Shown one piece after another: positions 16,513 through 26,075 of a DNA stretch of 64,000 nt. Source of the DNA: Rhodopirellula baltica (GTDB lineage Bacteria > Planctomycetota > Planctomycetia > Pirellulales > Pirellulaceae); assembly GCA_002901265.1 (NCBI GenBank), contig PPHI01000089.1:1-64000 (forward strand), given 5' to 3'. The position numbers and the translations under genes were made by a program. Every line of letters starts with the position of its first letter. Position 1 is the stretch's first letter. The notes under the pieces were generated by a model that did no database searches, had not been told where the DNA came from, and saw only the letters and a list, made by a program, of their open reading frames with translations.

Positions 16513-18787
16513 TGGTGTGTTTCGTGTCTAAGGTTTCTTGTTCGAGTTTCCTGCTGGTGGAAAACCGACCGAGCGGACTGAGCAACATCGCTGGCAGAAT
16601 CAACAGGTCGCCGATCAAGGCGGCCGACAACAACACCACGCTCATCCAAGCGAATCCGGATGTTGGCACAAAATCGCTGAAGATAAAAATCGAAAGACCT
16701 CCACCGCAGATCACCGTGGTCTGAATCATGGCGGGGCCACAGTGCTGGTACGCCAGACGAACCGCTTGCTGGCGACTCGCTCCTGAGTCGATACCGCGTT
16801 GATAGAACGTCAGATAGTGTAGGGTGTCATCAACGGCAATTCCCATCGCGACGCTTGCGGTCATGATCGAACCGACATCAAGGGGGTGTCCCAACCAGCC
16901 AAGTAACCCGAACAGCGTCAGCGCGGGGAAGACATTGGGAACCATGGAAAGTAGTCCCGGAATCACGCCGGCTTGTATGACGATCATGACCATCGCGATC
17001 AATCCAAAAGCCAATAAAAAGCTTTCGAATAAGTCGTTCATCAGCCGCTGCTGGATGCCATGGACCAACGGCATCAATCCGGAGATTTTAAGTTGCCCTC
17101 GTCCGGTTTCGGCGAGTGCGGCTTCAACTCGATTGATGATTTGCAGATAGTCATTGCCGCCGAGCGCGCTGACATACGCCGTTGTTCGCCAACGCGTCAC
17201 CCCGTTTTCCTCAGTACGGCAAAGGTTTTGTTCGCTTGCAATCCCCCGGACCAGCTCCAGTCTCAGTTGGTCATTGTTCAAGTCGGTTTGCCAATCGATT
17301 GGGATTTCGGCGGAAGCTGTCCTCGATGGCGAAAACGTGATTGCCGAAATGACCGATTCGACTTGTGGGATGGCTTCGAGGTGCGTCTTGATTTCGGTCA
17401 GGCGGTCAAGTGTTTGTGAAGGATCATTGGCGTCCTCTGGAGTGAAACTCACTACGACTTCGATGGGAACCAACGCCCCAACGTTGGCTTCGATCCAGCG
17501 ATAGTCACTGACCAATCGACTGTCAGGTGAGAACAGCGTCTCGATTCGTACCGAAGCATTCAATTGGGTGATACCGATCCCCATACCAACCATCAGTAAG
17601 AATGCAAACAGACTGATGAATGCCGCATGACGTTCGATCGCATCTGCGTATCGCCCCCACAATCGTGTAGGGACGAAGCGAGAATTCGATCTCGGTTGGC
17701 GAATCGGTTTGATCAGCAACGATCCAGGCAAGAACGTCAGTAAAGCAATCACAGTGATGATCACTCCGAAAGCCGAATAGCCGCCGAATTGGCGGACCGC
17801 AACCAAGCCGCTCACCGCCAGCGATCCCAATCCAATGGCAGTTGTCAGCGATGAAAGGCTGCACGGCAACCAAGCGACGGAAAATGCGTGCGAGACCGCC
17901 TTGCTTGGCGAATCCCCGGTTCTGATCGCGTCGAGATAATAATTGATGAAGTGAATCCCACCAGCGATTGCGAGGACCTGAATCAGCGGTGCGAGAACAG
18001 CCATCAACGCTGTCATGGTGCCAGCGGTTAGATCCACCATCGCCAGCGTGATCACTTGGCAAAGCAGCGAAACGCCGAATACCAACAATGTTGCTCCGAG
18101 CGAATCCAAGCACAAAAAGCAGATCAAAAACACCAAGCAGGACGATAGCGGTCCCATCATCTGGATCGTGTTTGTGGTCGCTCGATCGACTTCATAGCCA
18201 TCCATGATCGGTCCGGCCAAATGTTGGTCGTCCGGTTGGACCCCACAATTTTTTAAGGCGCTCGCTTGGATCAGCGGAACCAGCCGACTGCGTTCTTGGA
18301 GTGCTTGCTCGGCGAATCCGATCACCACACACGTCGTTGCGCCATCGGGACCGATCAAGGACTTTGACAACCGATGGACGGCTTGCTGACGAGAAAGTTG
18401 CAGGGGAGGCGAGGTCATCTCCAGCATCATCTCGCGCCCTGACAACACTTGATGAAACAATGGTTGGCCATCCGTCTGAAACGCGGATGCGTCACGCAAG
18501 CTGTGAACGAAGGCATCCAGGGACGCGTCATCGATCGTACACCCAGGCCAGGAGATCACGACCGTATCGGAAGCGCCAAAGTCGTCACAAAATTCGTCAT
18601 AGTCACGCCGCGGTTCAAATCGGTCGTCAACCCATTCGAGCGGCGAGTTTGATCCTGTCGATAGAGTTCGCTGGGCTGCCGGTGCGACCCAAATCATCGT
18701 CACGGCAACGTAAAAGACGACAAGCAGGAACCGTTTCCGATTGCGAGCCACGCTGACTTCGCTCGTGTTCGTCTCGTCGGCTTGCAT
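16502..18787 (-). CDS. MMPL/RND-superfamily lipid exporter
   Basis: The 761-aa membrane protein has one N-terminal helix, a large extracytoplasmic loop with DTVVISWPG, a block of about five helices, a second loop and a second block ending at LLILPAMLL. This is the duplicated 12-helix layout of MMPL/HAE3 transporters. Motifs such as GIAVDDTLHYLTFY fit the sterol-sensing/RND helix 4-5 region. Family members export lipids, including hopanoids and mycobacterial lipids, using the proton gradient. The start, ATG 18787, overlaps the preceding stop as TGATG. In this operon the cargo is likely the type III PKS lipid. Confidence 0.85.
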   Translation of the reverse strand: MQADETNTSEVSVARNRKRFLLVVFYVAVTMIWVAPAAQRTLSTGSNSPLEWVDDRFEPRRDYDEFCDDFGASDTVVISWPGCTIDDASLDAFVHSLRDASAFQTDGQPLFHQVLSGREMMLEMTSPPLQLSRQQAVHRLSKSLIGPDGATTCVVIGFAEQALQERSRLVPLIQASALKNCGVQPDDQHLAGPIMDGYEVDRATTNTIQMMGPLSSCLVFLICFLCLDSLGATLLVFGVSLLCQVITLAMVDLTAGTMTALMAVLAPLIQVLAIAGGIHFINYYLDAIRTGDSPSKAVSHAFSVAWLPCSLSSLTTAIGLGSLAVSGLVAVRQFGGYSAFGVIITVIALLTFLPGSLLIKPIRQPRSNSRFVPTRLWGRYADAIERHAAFISLFAFLLMVGMGIGITQLNASVRIETLFSPDSRLVSDYRWIEANVGALVPIEVVVSFTPEDANDPSQTLDRLTEIKTHLEAIPQVESVISAITFSPSRTASAEIPIDWQTDLNNDQLRLELVRGIASEQNLCRTEENGVTRWRTTAYVSALGGNDYLQIINRVEAALAETGRGQLKISGLMPLVHGIQQRLMNDLFESFLLAFGLIAMVMIVIQAGVIPGLLSMVPNVFPALTLFGLLGWLGHPLDVGSIMTASVAMGIAVDDTLHYLTFYQRGIDSGASRQQAVRLAYQHCGPAMIQTTVICGGGLSIFIFSDFVPTSGFAWMSVVLLSAALIGDLLILPAMLLSPLGRFSTSRKLEQETLDTKHTNAR

Positions 18788-19614
18788 CAAGCAGCCTCAC
18801 GCTGGGGCTCTGCGGCCGGCAACGAAGACGGTTCTTCTGGAATGATCTCAGCTGATTTCGCACCGCGCCGACCAAGCGGTCCCCAAAAGAACAACGGATA
18901 GCCGGGAACACGAGCTTGATAGTACTTATACGGCTCGCCGATATAAAACTCCAAGCGTCGATCCTTTAGAAAGCTTCCATAAAAGATGTAAGCTGTCCAA
19001 ATCGCGGTTAGGACTGCATGGTCGAGCGTCATTGTTGGAGTGAACCAGACCAATCCGAGAAAGCTTAGATAGACCGGATGGCGGAACAGCTTGTATGCGC
19101 CACGCGGTTTGAATTCACGCCGTGGGGACGGTTGTTGGCGAAGCCAGTGATAAAACGGCGTCCAGCCGGTTTGATAGCCCAAGCCGGTCAGTGAGAGCGA
19201 ATAAATCAACGCTCCCCAACTGATGTAGAACGCCGTTCGGACGAACGCCGCGGTCTGGCCGGTGGCTTGCCATAGTGTCGTTTCGCTTGTTCGCCAACCG
19301 ACGAACATGACTAACAGCGAGACGCAGGTGACCACACAAAAGACGCTGTCGTAAAACGCAGAGGGAATCCATTTGGAGAGTACGCGGCGTGTCTTTGGGG
19401 CCAGCATCAAACTGTGCGCGAACGCGAACACCAACGCCAGCACGGTGTCGACGAGTATCCAGTTCCCGTGACTGGATTGAATCGATCCGTCACGGAGAAA
19501 CCAAAAAAGGTACCAAACCGTGACTAAAAACAACGCTTGATTGGCGAAGCCGAACGTCAGCCCACTGGCGCGTCTAAGTTTCATGTTTAATCGAAGATTG
19601 CCAGTGGCATCCAT
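18787..19614 (-). CDS. Integral membrane methyltransferase-like protein (NnrU/isoprenylcysteine methyltransferase type)
   Basis: The 275-aa protein has five to six transmembrane helices. The C-terminal motif LFRHPVYLSFLGLVWF, followed by DRRLEFYIGEPYKYYQARVP, matches the SAM-binding R-H-P and E/Y-x-x-Y pattern of isoprenylcysteine carboxyl methyltransferase-related membrane proteins. It could methylate a lipid within the membrane. ATG 19614 was chosen as the first start after the upstream stop at 19643; ATG 19584 is also possible. The stop overlaps the exporter start. Confidence 0.7.
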   Translation of the reverse strand: MDATGNLRLNMKLRRASGLTFGFANQALFLVTVWYLFWFLRDGSIQSSHGNWILVDTVLALVFAFAHSLMLAPKTRRVLSKWIPSAFYDSVFCVVTCVSLLVMFVGWRTSETTLWQATGQTAAFVRTAFYISWGALIYSLSLTGLGYQTGWTPFYHWLRQQPSPRREFKPRGAYKLFRHPVYLSFLGLVWFTPTMTLDHAVLTAIWTAYIFYGSFLKDRRLEFYIGEPYKYYQARVPGYPLFFWGPLGRRGAKSAEIIPEEPSSLPAAEPQREAA

Positions 19615-19642
19615 GCATCGTTCCTTCAACAGCGAAGACGCT

Positions 19643-20482
19643 CTATTGGCGAGGCTTTTCGGCGATGATTGCGCCGTATTGCATCGCACCACTACGGTAG
19701 GCTTCCAACAACGTGTCGAAGCCGTCTAAAAATTCGACTTGGTCCTGGTCCAGGACCTTTGCAATGTGACGAACGCCGGTTCGTGAGACTCGGCGTTTGC
19801 AGATTTCCCAGGTTTTGGCAGCCCGATCAGTCCAATCGATTTTGTCACGGACGACCAACCCGGCACTGGTCATCCAATTCGCATAGTCGTCTTGCGTCGC
19901 AAGTGAAGGACAAACAAACCGTCGGCAGACTTCTTCTACCTGTTGCCGGTGATCGTGACGCGAGGTGTCTTGGCCTTCAAACCAAACCGCAATCGCCATT
20001 CGCCCGCCTGGTCGCAACCAGCGTGCCGCGTTCTGAAAGAAAGCGGGTTTGTCATAGAGATGTTCCGTGCATTCGATGCTCCAGACGACATCGAATTGGT
20101 TCTCCGAAAACTGAATGCGTTCGGCGTCGTCTGCGATGAATCGCGTTCGTTTCGATTGACCTTTCAGAGACGCAGTCACTGCTGCCCAGCGGCGTTGGAT
20201 CGGGCTGAGCGTCACGCCGGTTACATGGCAACCACGATGTTTGGCCAAGCGGATCGACGAGCCTCCCATGCCACAACCGATATCAACAACTTGGTCACGA
20301 CTGTCAACCTGAATGAGGTCTGCCAACGTATCGGTCAGTTGACATTGGGCTTGGAACGACGACTCGTTACCCGACCATAGTCCGTGATGAATGTGTGGTC
20401 CCCAAAGCAACCAGTAGAACGCTGTGCCGAGTTGATAATGTTGGCGGATCGTGTTCTTCTCAACGCCTTCGACAGCAATCAT
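19643..20482 (-). CDS. Tocopherol O-methyltransferase-like SAM methyltransferase
   Basis: The 279-aa product has the N-terminal signature FYWLLWGPHIHHGLW seen in gamma-tocopherol and related quinone methyltransferases. Motif I is VVDIGCGMGGSSIRLA (about 65-80) and the SIECTEHLYDK block follows. These enzymes methylate phenolic or quinone rings carrying lipid tails, which fits an alkylresorcinol-like product. AAGGAATG upstream of the ATG gives a ribosome site. It is the second gene of the operon, 51 bases after YceI. Confidence 0.85.
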   Translation of the reverse strand: MIAVEGVEKNTIRQHYQLGTAFYWLLWGPHIHHGLWSGNESSFQAQCQLTDTLADLIQVDSRDQVVDIGCGMGGSSIRLAKHRGCHVTGVTLSPIQRRWAAVTASLKGQSKRTRFIADDAERIQFSENQFDVVWSIECTEHLYDKPAFFQNAARWLRPGGRMAIAVWFEGQDTSRHDHRQQVEEVCRRFVCPSLATQDDYANWMTSAGLVVRDKIDWTDRAAKTWEICKRRVSRTGVRHIAKVLDQDQVEFLDGFDTLLEAYRSGAMQYGAIIAEKPRQ

Positions 20483-20533
20483 GCTGCATTCCTTAAATGG
20501 AGGTTCTGAGGGATTCGCTGGTGAGGCACGCGA

Positions 20534-21250
20534 CTACTGATCAACGCTCGTTGGCACGGTCGATTCGATGCTCGGTGCAACCCAAAGATCACCATGGATC
20601 CGCAAAGCGTTTGCGACCCCGATCGCGCCAAACGCTTTCGAAAACGGTGTGATGCCAAAGTCTGTTTGTTTGATCACGAAGTTTCCACGAACGTGCAACC
20701 AACCGCGTTCTTGTTCAACTTCCGCTTTGACAGTCAAAGGGCGCTTGCGACCGTGCAGTGTGAACTCGCCGACCAGTTCATAAACCGCCTTGCTGCTGCC
20801 GGCGGTTTCTTGAGCCGCAAGCGCAGACTTAATGGCAAACGTTGCTGTCGGGTAGCGTGAGACGTTCAGAATGTCGGTGCCTTTCATATTCGCGTTGACG
20901 TCACGGCGGGTGCCAGAATCGGTCGTCCCAGAAAGGCCGATGTATTTGCGGGCTCGTGGTGTATCTGCGTCAAAGGATGTCATGTCGAAGACGAGTTCGC
21001 CTGCGTTCGTTTGAGCCCCCAATTGCAACGTGCCCGATTCCAATTTTCCTTCGATCGCGTGCTGGTGCCCCAATCCCGTTTTGTCAACGAAGGTGTAAAC
21101 GCGGCTGAATTCGGTGTTCAAGTCGCCCGGATGCAGCTTCGATGGGGAGGCCGATTGGTTTTGTGCGACAGCGACTGTCGCATTGCCGTAAAGCAACAGC
21201 AGGGTGCACGCCGCAAGAACGGTCGTCCTGAATGACCGACGCAAATTCAT
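20534..21250 (-). CDS. YceI-family periplasmic lipid-binding protein
   Basis: The 238-aa product has a signal peptide (ending VAVAQNQ) and a YceI lipocalin-like barrel: FVDKTGLGHQHAIEGKL, ELVFDMTSFDAD, YPTATFAIKS, FTLHGRKRPLTVKAEV and FGITPFSKAFGAIGVAN. YceI proteins bind isoprenoid-type lipids in the periplasm. The gene is first in the operon and has AAAGGGAC before the ATG. It may receive or shuttle the lipid product made and exported by the downstream genes. Confidence 0.85.
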   Translation of the reverse strand: MNLRRSFRTTVLAACTLLLLYGNATVAVAQNQSASPSKLHPGDLNTEFSRVYTFVDKTGLGHQHAIEGKLESGTLQLGAQTNAGELVFDMTSFDADTPRARKYIGLSGTTDSGTRRDVNANMKGTDILNVSRYPTATFAIKSALAAQETAGSSKAVYELVGEFTLHGRKRPLTVKAEVEQERGWLHVRGNFVIKQTDFGITPFSKAFGAIGVANALRIHGDLWVAPSIESTVPTSVDQ

Positions 21251-21594
21251 TTGAAGTCCCTTTCGGATGAGTGCGATTTAAGATCGCTGTGAATCAGCTA
21301 AGTACGAAAGGTATAGTATTTCCGGTTTTGCCGCCATCGGAATTGGGCAAAGAAAGCGGTAAGCGGGAGTATCGCAGTCACCCACTGACGAAAGTTGGTG
21401 GTGTGTTGTGGTCCAGCGGAGCGTGCGTTTTCGGATCGGTATGTGCCGTTTTTGGCACGAGACGTGGGCTCACGTCATTGTTTCAGCGGAGTGCGTATAA
21501 TTGACGCTGCCCGTTTGATCCTGATTCGTTCGAACCGGCAAAGACTTAATCGCTCAATCAGCCCCCCCGCCATTCGATACATTGCACCCGATCG
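21251..21594. other. Divergent intergenic region of the PKS operon
   Basis: This 344-base region should hold the promoters of the minus-strand PKS operon and of the plus-strand gene at 21595. An AT-rich patch near 21310-21325 could be a minus-strand -10 region, but no convincing -35 partner was found. No repeat or RNA structure stands out. Confidence 0.35.
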
Positions 21595-22353
21595 ATGATC
21601 CAGCTTGACGCCGCACACTTTTCGAATCTGACCAGCGCCGTTCAACGAACTGGCAGTTTGACCGGAGGTGCCGTTCGAGGCCTACCCAACGATGTCGTGA
21701 TTGATGGATTGCACGGCGTCCAATCCTATGGGTCAGCGATCGCAGAAGCCCAGAAGGAGTTTCAACTCGGCCGGGCACGCACGGCGTTGGAGCGGGTGCG
21801 TCAATTGGAGACCAGCTTTAGCAGCTCGGTCGGCCAATGGAATGGAACCGTAAACTCGATCATCTCCGGAGCCAAACAAGGCCGGCAAGCTGTGCCAGCA
21901 GCGAAATTAAACGAGGTTCGAAACGCGCAGACGCGAATGCAAGTGTTAGTGGGACCGGCGACAAAGGCGTTCCGCGATTTAATCAGCGCACTTGAATTCG
22001 AGATCTCGCTGGAAGGCCATCAAGGCGGGGAAGACAAGGATGCCGACAATCTCGCAGCGGATGATGGAATCCCGACGATCCCGGAGCCATTTACGAAGGG
22101 GTACCACGTTGTCACGCAATTGCACCTTGAACGAGGTGGTGACAACAAAGCCCGTGTGGTACCCCAGTTCGAACCTAAGCAGTTCTATCTTCTTGTCGGC
22201 GATGAATCTGCACGCGTCGTCCGTGTGGACGAACTGAATCAATCTTCCCTCGCCGTCTATGACTTTGAATTAGAAGACAACACGACGCTTGAAGGGAAGC
22301 AGTTGATCGCTCAGTTGCGACGTGGCGTCTGGGCCATCTCACGCGAACACTAG
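21595..22353 (+). CDS. Hypothetical soluble protein
   Basis: The 252-aa product has no signal peptide or membrane helix. Residues about 40-140 are predicted helical and polar (AIAEAQKEFQLGRARTALERVRQLE), the middle is acidic (GGEDKDADNLAADDG) and the C-terminal 80 residues look beta-rich. No family is recognised. It is transcribed away from the PKS operon with its own upstream region. Confidence 0.5.
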   Translation: MIQLDAAHFSNLTSAVQRTGSLTGGAVRGLPNDVVIDGLHGVQSYGSAIAEAQKEFQLGRARTALERVRQLETSFSSSVGQWNGTVNSIISGAKQGRQAVPAAKLNEVRNAQTRMQVLVGPATKAFRDLISALEFEISLEGHQGGEDKDADNLAADDGIPTIPEPFTKGYHVVTQLHLERGGDNKARVVPQFEPKQFYLLVGDESARVVRVDELNQSSLAVYDFELEDNTTLEGKQLIAQLRRGVWAISREH

Positions 22354-22604
22354 AATGCGGTCGGCGCAAAGACGCCGATATCTGGCGGATTGCGACTTCC
22401 TGCAGCGTTTGCCCGCAATTTTGCTGCAAATTCGAACTCATTTATCCGCCGAAATTGACAAATTTCAGGCACAAAATTCCACCCACCAAATGGGCTATGA
22501 ATCTTGCCGGATTTCCGCATTTTTCCGCTTGCATTTTTTATTCTGTTAATAGAATCATCCGGGGGGCACCAGAACAGCACATACGGACGAAAGGTTACAC
22601 CTTG

Positions 22605-23300
22605 ATGTTAAACAGCCTCAGATCAGTGATATTTCTCGCCACCCTGTTGGCGGCTGCCAACTCAATTCAGGCTGGCATATTAAGACTTGAAATCGGCGGA
22701 ATTGAGCTCACCAATTCCCCGGCAGACGACATTGCTTCTGATGCTATCGTGGTCACCTTTGATGACATGGGAACTTCAGGTTCCGTGCGGGTGACAATCG
22801 ACTTCCAAGGCGGCACTGGGGTCGATACGCAAGCAAAGCTCAACGATATCGTTTTCAATCTTGATCCGAGCCAGTCGATTAGCAGCTTTGCCTTCGTCGA
22901 AGGAATTGCGGCGACGAAGAACGGAACGCAGCAAATCTTTTACAGCGCGGCGGGCGTGGGAACAGGTGCACTTGCCGGTGCGAACATTCTGTTTGATTTC
23001 CCACCGCCAGGACATGACCCACCACTGCAGCCCGGTAGCAAGTCGGTTTACGATATTTTTGGCTCTGCAGGGCTTACCGCGGCTTCGTTCAATGTGAGCG
23101 GCGGTTCACAACCCGCAACGTCACCATTCATCGCTGCGGTACACATCAACGCGGTGAACAACGGCGAAAGCGGGCACTTCAAAGCGACTGTCACCACTCC
23201 GCCCGGCAACCCACCGCACCATACGCCCGAACCAGGCGCTATGGCGATCTTTGCAGCGTTTACCGGACTGCTCGCGGTCGGACGTAAACGGAAGGCCTGA
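22605..23300 (+). CDS. PEP-CTERM sorting-signal protein
   Basis: The 231-aa product starts with a signal peptide (MLNSLRSVIFLATLLAAANS) and ends with TPEPGAMAIFAAFTGLLAVG followed by RKRKA, a typical PEP-CTERM tail. The body is Ala/Gly/Asn rich and probably beta-structured. ATG 22605 was chosen because the longer frame from 22455 has no signal peptide at its start. The 250-base upstream gap contains a 6-bp palindrome (GAAATT/AATTTC) near 22454 of unknown meaning. A terminator hairpin follows the gene. Confidence 0.8.
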   Translation: MLNSLRSVIFLATLLAAANSIQAGILRLEIGGIELTNSPADDIASDAIVVTFDDMGTSGSVRVTIDFQGGTGVDTQAKLNDIVFNLDPSQSISSFAFVEGIAATKNGTQQIFYSAAGVGTGALAGANILFDFPPPGHDPPLQPGSKSVYDIFGSAGLTAASFNVSGGSQPATSPFIAAVHINAVNNGESGHFKATVTTPPGNPPHHTPEPGAMAIFAAFTGLLAVGRKRKA

Positions 23301-23331
23301 AGAAAGTAACCAGACCTGAATTGAATTCTTT

Positions 23332-23364
23332 GAACGCTAGTGGCATTGTTGCTAACTAGCGTTC
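23332..23364 (+). terminator. Intrinsic terminator
   Basis: GAACGCTAGT (23332-23341) pairs with ACTAGCGTTC (23355-23364) over 10 bp with a 13-nt loop, followed by TTTGTTTT. The 3' arm lies inside the last codons and stop of the opposing amylomaltase gene. Confidence 0.75.
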
Positions 23365-24869
23365 TTTGTTTTACCACGCCCTGCAGCGACGGTAAGTTCT
23401 CTTAATCGGTCTGACAATTCGTCGCTGAAGGCCAAGTAAGGACAACGCCAACGCCAACACTCTGAACCGACGCCAGGAATGTTCATTCGAGCCGTTTCGT
23501 CGTAGGAAAGAAGATCCTGCACCGGCGCAATCGCGACGTGCGAGGGCGACTCCCAAATCAACTTGATCAAATCCCATGCGACCGAATCAGCGGTCACTTC
23601 ATGGCCAACATATTGGTTTAGGTTTCCGGCTTCATGTGCCGTCATCTCATTCTTGAACCAGCCAACTGCGGTGTTGTTGTCGTGCGTTCCGGTGTAGGCA
23701 ACAGAGTTTTCGGCGTAGTTGTGTGGCAGGTACGGGTGTTTCTCGAGGTCATCTCCGAAACCAAACATGAGGACCTTCATGCCGCCCAATCCGTACTGGT
23801 CCATCACTTCATAAACATCGTCGGTGATCGTCCCTAAGTCTTCTGCGACGAATCGCTTGGAATCGATCTCGCTGAACACCGTCTTCAAGAAGTCTTGGAC
23901 CGGAACGTCGGCCCAGTGTCCGTTGATTGCGGTTTTCTCGCCGGCTGGGACTTCCCAGTATTGGACCAAACCGCGGAAGTGATCGATTCGGATCTCATCG
24001 TAAAGCTTGATGTTGTGTTTGAATCGATCGATCCACCAGCGGAAGTTTTGCTGCTTCAAGACATCCCAGCGATAAACCGGATTTCCCCAAAGCTGTCCCG
24101 TCTCGCTGAAGTAATCCGGCGGCACACCGGCGACCCACTCGGGGCGGAATTTTTTATCTAGCTTGAAGCACTCGGGACTGGACCAAACGTCAGCGCTATC
24201 GGTTTCCACGTAAATGGGTAAATCGCCCATCACCTGGACACCTTTCTGATGGCAGTAATCGCGGACCGATTGCCATTGCTTCCACACGATGAATTGGACG
24301 AATCGGTGATACATCAAATCGTGTTCGTAGAGCTTCGCGAATCGCTGCATCTCCTTTTCGTCACGATAGCGAAACGGCTCCGGCCAACTGCACCAGATCT
24401 CACCCCCGAACACCTGCTTCAACACGACAAACCGAACGTAGTCTTCGAGCCAACCAGAAGACTCTTGCTGGAACGCTTCAAACTCAGCGGTGAAAGCGTT
24501 GGTCTTTTGAAAGTTTTCGAACGCTTGCATGAGCAGGGCTTCTTTCAGCATCTTGACTCGCCGAAAGTGCGCCGGACCGCTCTCTTGAGCATAGATGTAT
24601 TCGACGTGCTCTTGAGTCGTGAGGCCTTCGCGCAGCAGGATTTCAGGGCTGACCAATAATGGGTTCAACGCGAACGCCGACAGACTGCTGTAGGGAGAGT
24701 TGCCGGTCAGTGAGCTGGTCACGGTCAGTGGCAGGATTTGCCAGACGGACTGTTCCGCAGAGGCCAAGAAATCAACAAACCGAAAGGCTTCTGGCCCGAG
24801 ATCGCCAATTCCGAAACGACCGGGCAACGAGGTGACGTGCATCAGCACGCCGCTTTTTCTGTCATTCAT
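23352..24869 (-). CDS. malQ: 4-alpha-glucanotransferase (amylomaltase, GH77)
   Basis: The 505-aa product matches amylomaltase over its length, starting SGVLMHVTSLPGRFGIGDLG. Active-site segments are EIRIDHFRGL (nucleophile Asp), RFVAEDLGTI (acid/base Glu) and YTGTHDNNT (third Asp). The enzyme transfers alpha-1,4-glucan segments between maltodextrins and acts in glycogen or maltodextrin metabolism in the cytosol. No other glycogen gene is beside it. Its 3' end is shared with the terminator of the convergent PEP-CTERM gene. Confidence 0.95.
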   Translation of the reverse strand: MNDRKSGVLMHVTSLPGRFGIGDLGPEAFRFVDFLASAEQSVWQILPLTVTSSLTGNSPYSSLSAFALNPLLVSPEILLREGLTTQEHVEYIYAQESGPAHFRRVKMLKEALLMQAFENFQKTNAFTAEFEAFQQESSGWLEDYVRFVVLKQVFGGEIWCSWPEPFRYRDEKEMQRFAKLYEHDLMYHRFVQFIVWKQWQSVRDYCHQKGVQVMGDLPIYVETDSADVWSSPECFKLDKKFRPEWVAGVPPDYFSETGQLWGNPVYRWDVLKQQNFRWWIDRFKHNIKLYDEIRIDHFRGLVQYWEVPAGEKTAINGHWADVPVQDFLKTVFSEIDSKRFVAEDLGTITDDVYEVMDQYGLGGMKVLMFGFGDDLEKHPYLPHNYAENSVAYTGTHDNNTAVGWFKNEMTAHEAGNLNQYVGHEVTADSVAWDLIKLIWESPSHVAIAPVQDLLSYDETARMNIPGVGSECWRWRCPYLAFSDELSDRLRELTVAAGRGKTKNAS

Positions 24870-25179
24870 TCGAAAGAATCTGAATCGTCGTTTTGTTCAA
24901 TTTGTGACGTAAGACGGAGACCATGCAACGGTTGCTGACGCCAAATGCCTGCCAAGTCAGTCTACCGCTGCGGGACAAACGCCACCGAGCTTGCCGCGAT
25001 TAAAACGTCGCTGGCGTCTTGCGATCCTTGTCACGTCCCGAAGGTGGGCCGAACGTCCCTTAGAAAAACGCGCAAATGCGCCACGAATGAATCTAGGTCA
25101 TGGTGAATGTCGGTGAGTGACCGAAAACTCTCGATCAACTAACAATCTGAGCGTCATCGACGCGTTCCCCCACCAACGC
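24870..25179. other. Intergenic, nothing recognised
   Basis: About 310 bases between two minus-strand genes. No promoter, RNA or repeat stands out beyond a short GCGCAAATGCGC palindrome. Confidence 0.35.
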
Positions 25180-26049
25180 TTACTGTCGAGTGATCGTCCG
25201 GAAGGCATTGATCGAACGCTTTAGATTCTCTTGCCGATCCCCGGGGATTGCGTAGCACTGCAAGCCGATCGGTCCGCTGAACTCGATTGCTTGAAGTGTT
25301 CCAAAGAGGCGTTGCTGAGGAAAATCGCCGCGATCGAGTGTTTGAATCAGTTCGCTCCAACTATCCCCATCGACGTTCGCACCGCAGGTACTGACCGCTC
25401 CCAAGACCGGCGCGATGCGTTGTAGTGTTCTCTCCAAGTCGTCGGGCGACTCGTTCTTTAAGTAGTGGCAAAGATTAAACATGATCCCGAGGTTGGGATG
25501 GCTGACCTCTTCTATTAGCTTCATCGCATCGGAAGTGGTCGCAATGGCGAACCCGTGGTGTGGATACAGCACGACCTTGATCCCCATCGATTGCGCCAAA
25601 GTCGCCGTTTGCCGGACGGCCTCGACGGTCTTTGGCGTACGACGCTGAACGGTGAGCTCGATCATCGCACCACGGTTCGCGAGAGGTCGAATGGCTTCGG
25701 CGTTGATTGGACGGTCATCCACATTCAGGTAAACGCTCAAGACGCTCAATCCCGCCGCTTCAAATGCAGCCACCTTCGTCGCCAACGCTTCACCCGAAAC
25801 CTGGATCTGGCTGACACCGTCATATCCCAGCTTTTTCAGTGTCATCGCGGCATCGGAATCACTGCCCGACGGCAATCCATTTTCGAACGCGAAAAACTTC
25901 AGTTGGGTTGGTTCCGAAATTTGGGTCTGTCCCAAACCGAGGTTTGCGAGCGATAGCACCAGGCAAAGAACGTGCGAAAGTCTGAACACTTCGGGTACCG
26001 GTGGTTGTGTGAGTCGTAAAACGAACAGTGTACCGAAAGACCCTCGCAA
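25180..26049 (-). CDS. Exported sugar phosphate isomerase/epimerase-like TIM-barrel protein
   Basis: The 289-aa product is a xylose-isomerase-like/AP endonuclease 2-type TIM barrel: LGYDGVSQIQVS, YPHHGFAIATTSDAMKLIEEV, NLGIMFNLCHYLKNE, GPIGLQCY. These contain the His, Glu and Asp positions often used for metal binding in the family. A signal-like hydrophobic stretch (LSHVLCLVLSLANLGLG) follows the start. The start is uncertain: ATG 26049 is 26 bases from the divergent start at 26076, while GTG 25989 places the signal peptide at the N-terminus. Such proteins are common in planctomycetes; the substrate is unknown. Confidence 0.7.
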   Translation of the reverse strand: MRGSFGTLFVLRLTQPPVPEVFRLSHVLCLVLSLANLGLGQTQISEPTQLKFFAFENGLPSGSDSDAAMTLKKLGYDGVSQIQVSGEALATKVAAFEAAGLSVLSVYLNVDDRPINAEAIRPLANRGAMIELTVQRRTPKTVEAVRQTATLAQSMGIKVVLYPHHGFAIATTSDAMKLIEEVSHPNLGIMFNLCHYLKNESPDDLERTLQRIAPVLGAVSTCGANVDGDSWSELIQTLDRGDFPQQRLFGTLQAIEFSGPIGLQCYAIPGDRQENLKRSINAFRTITRQ

Positions 26050-26075
26050 GCGGACACAACAGCTATAATGTCTCG

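Noticed and set aside
17670-17690. Sequence resembling the arm of the 146-184 repeat
   Set aside because: A short chance match inside the MMPL exporter coding sequence without the second arm.
21449-21466. TGGCACG resembling a sigma54 -24 element before the gene at 21595
   Set aside because: The matching -12 TTGC element is missing at the required spacing.
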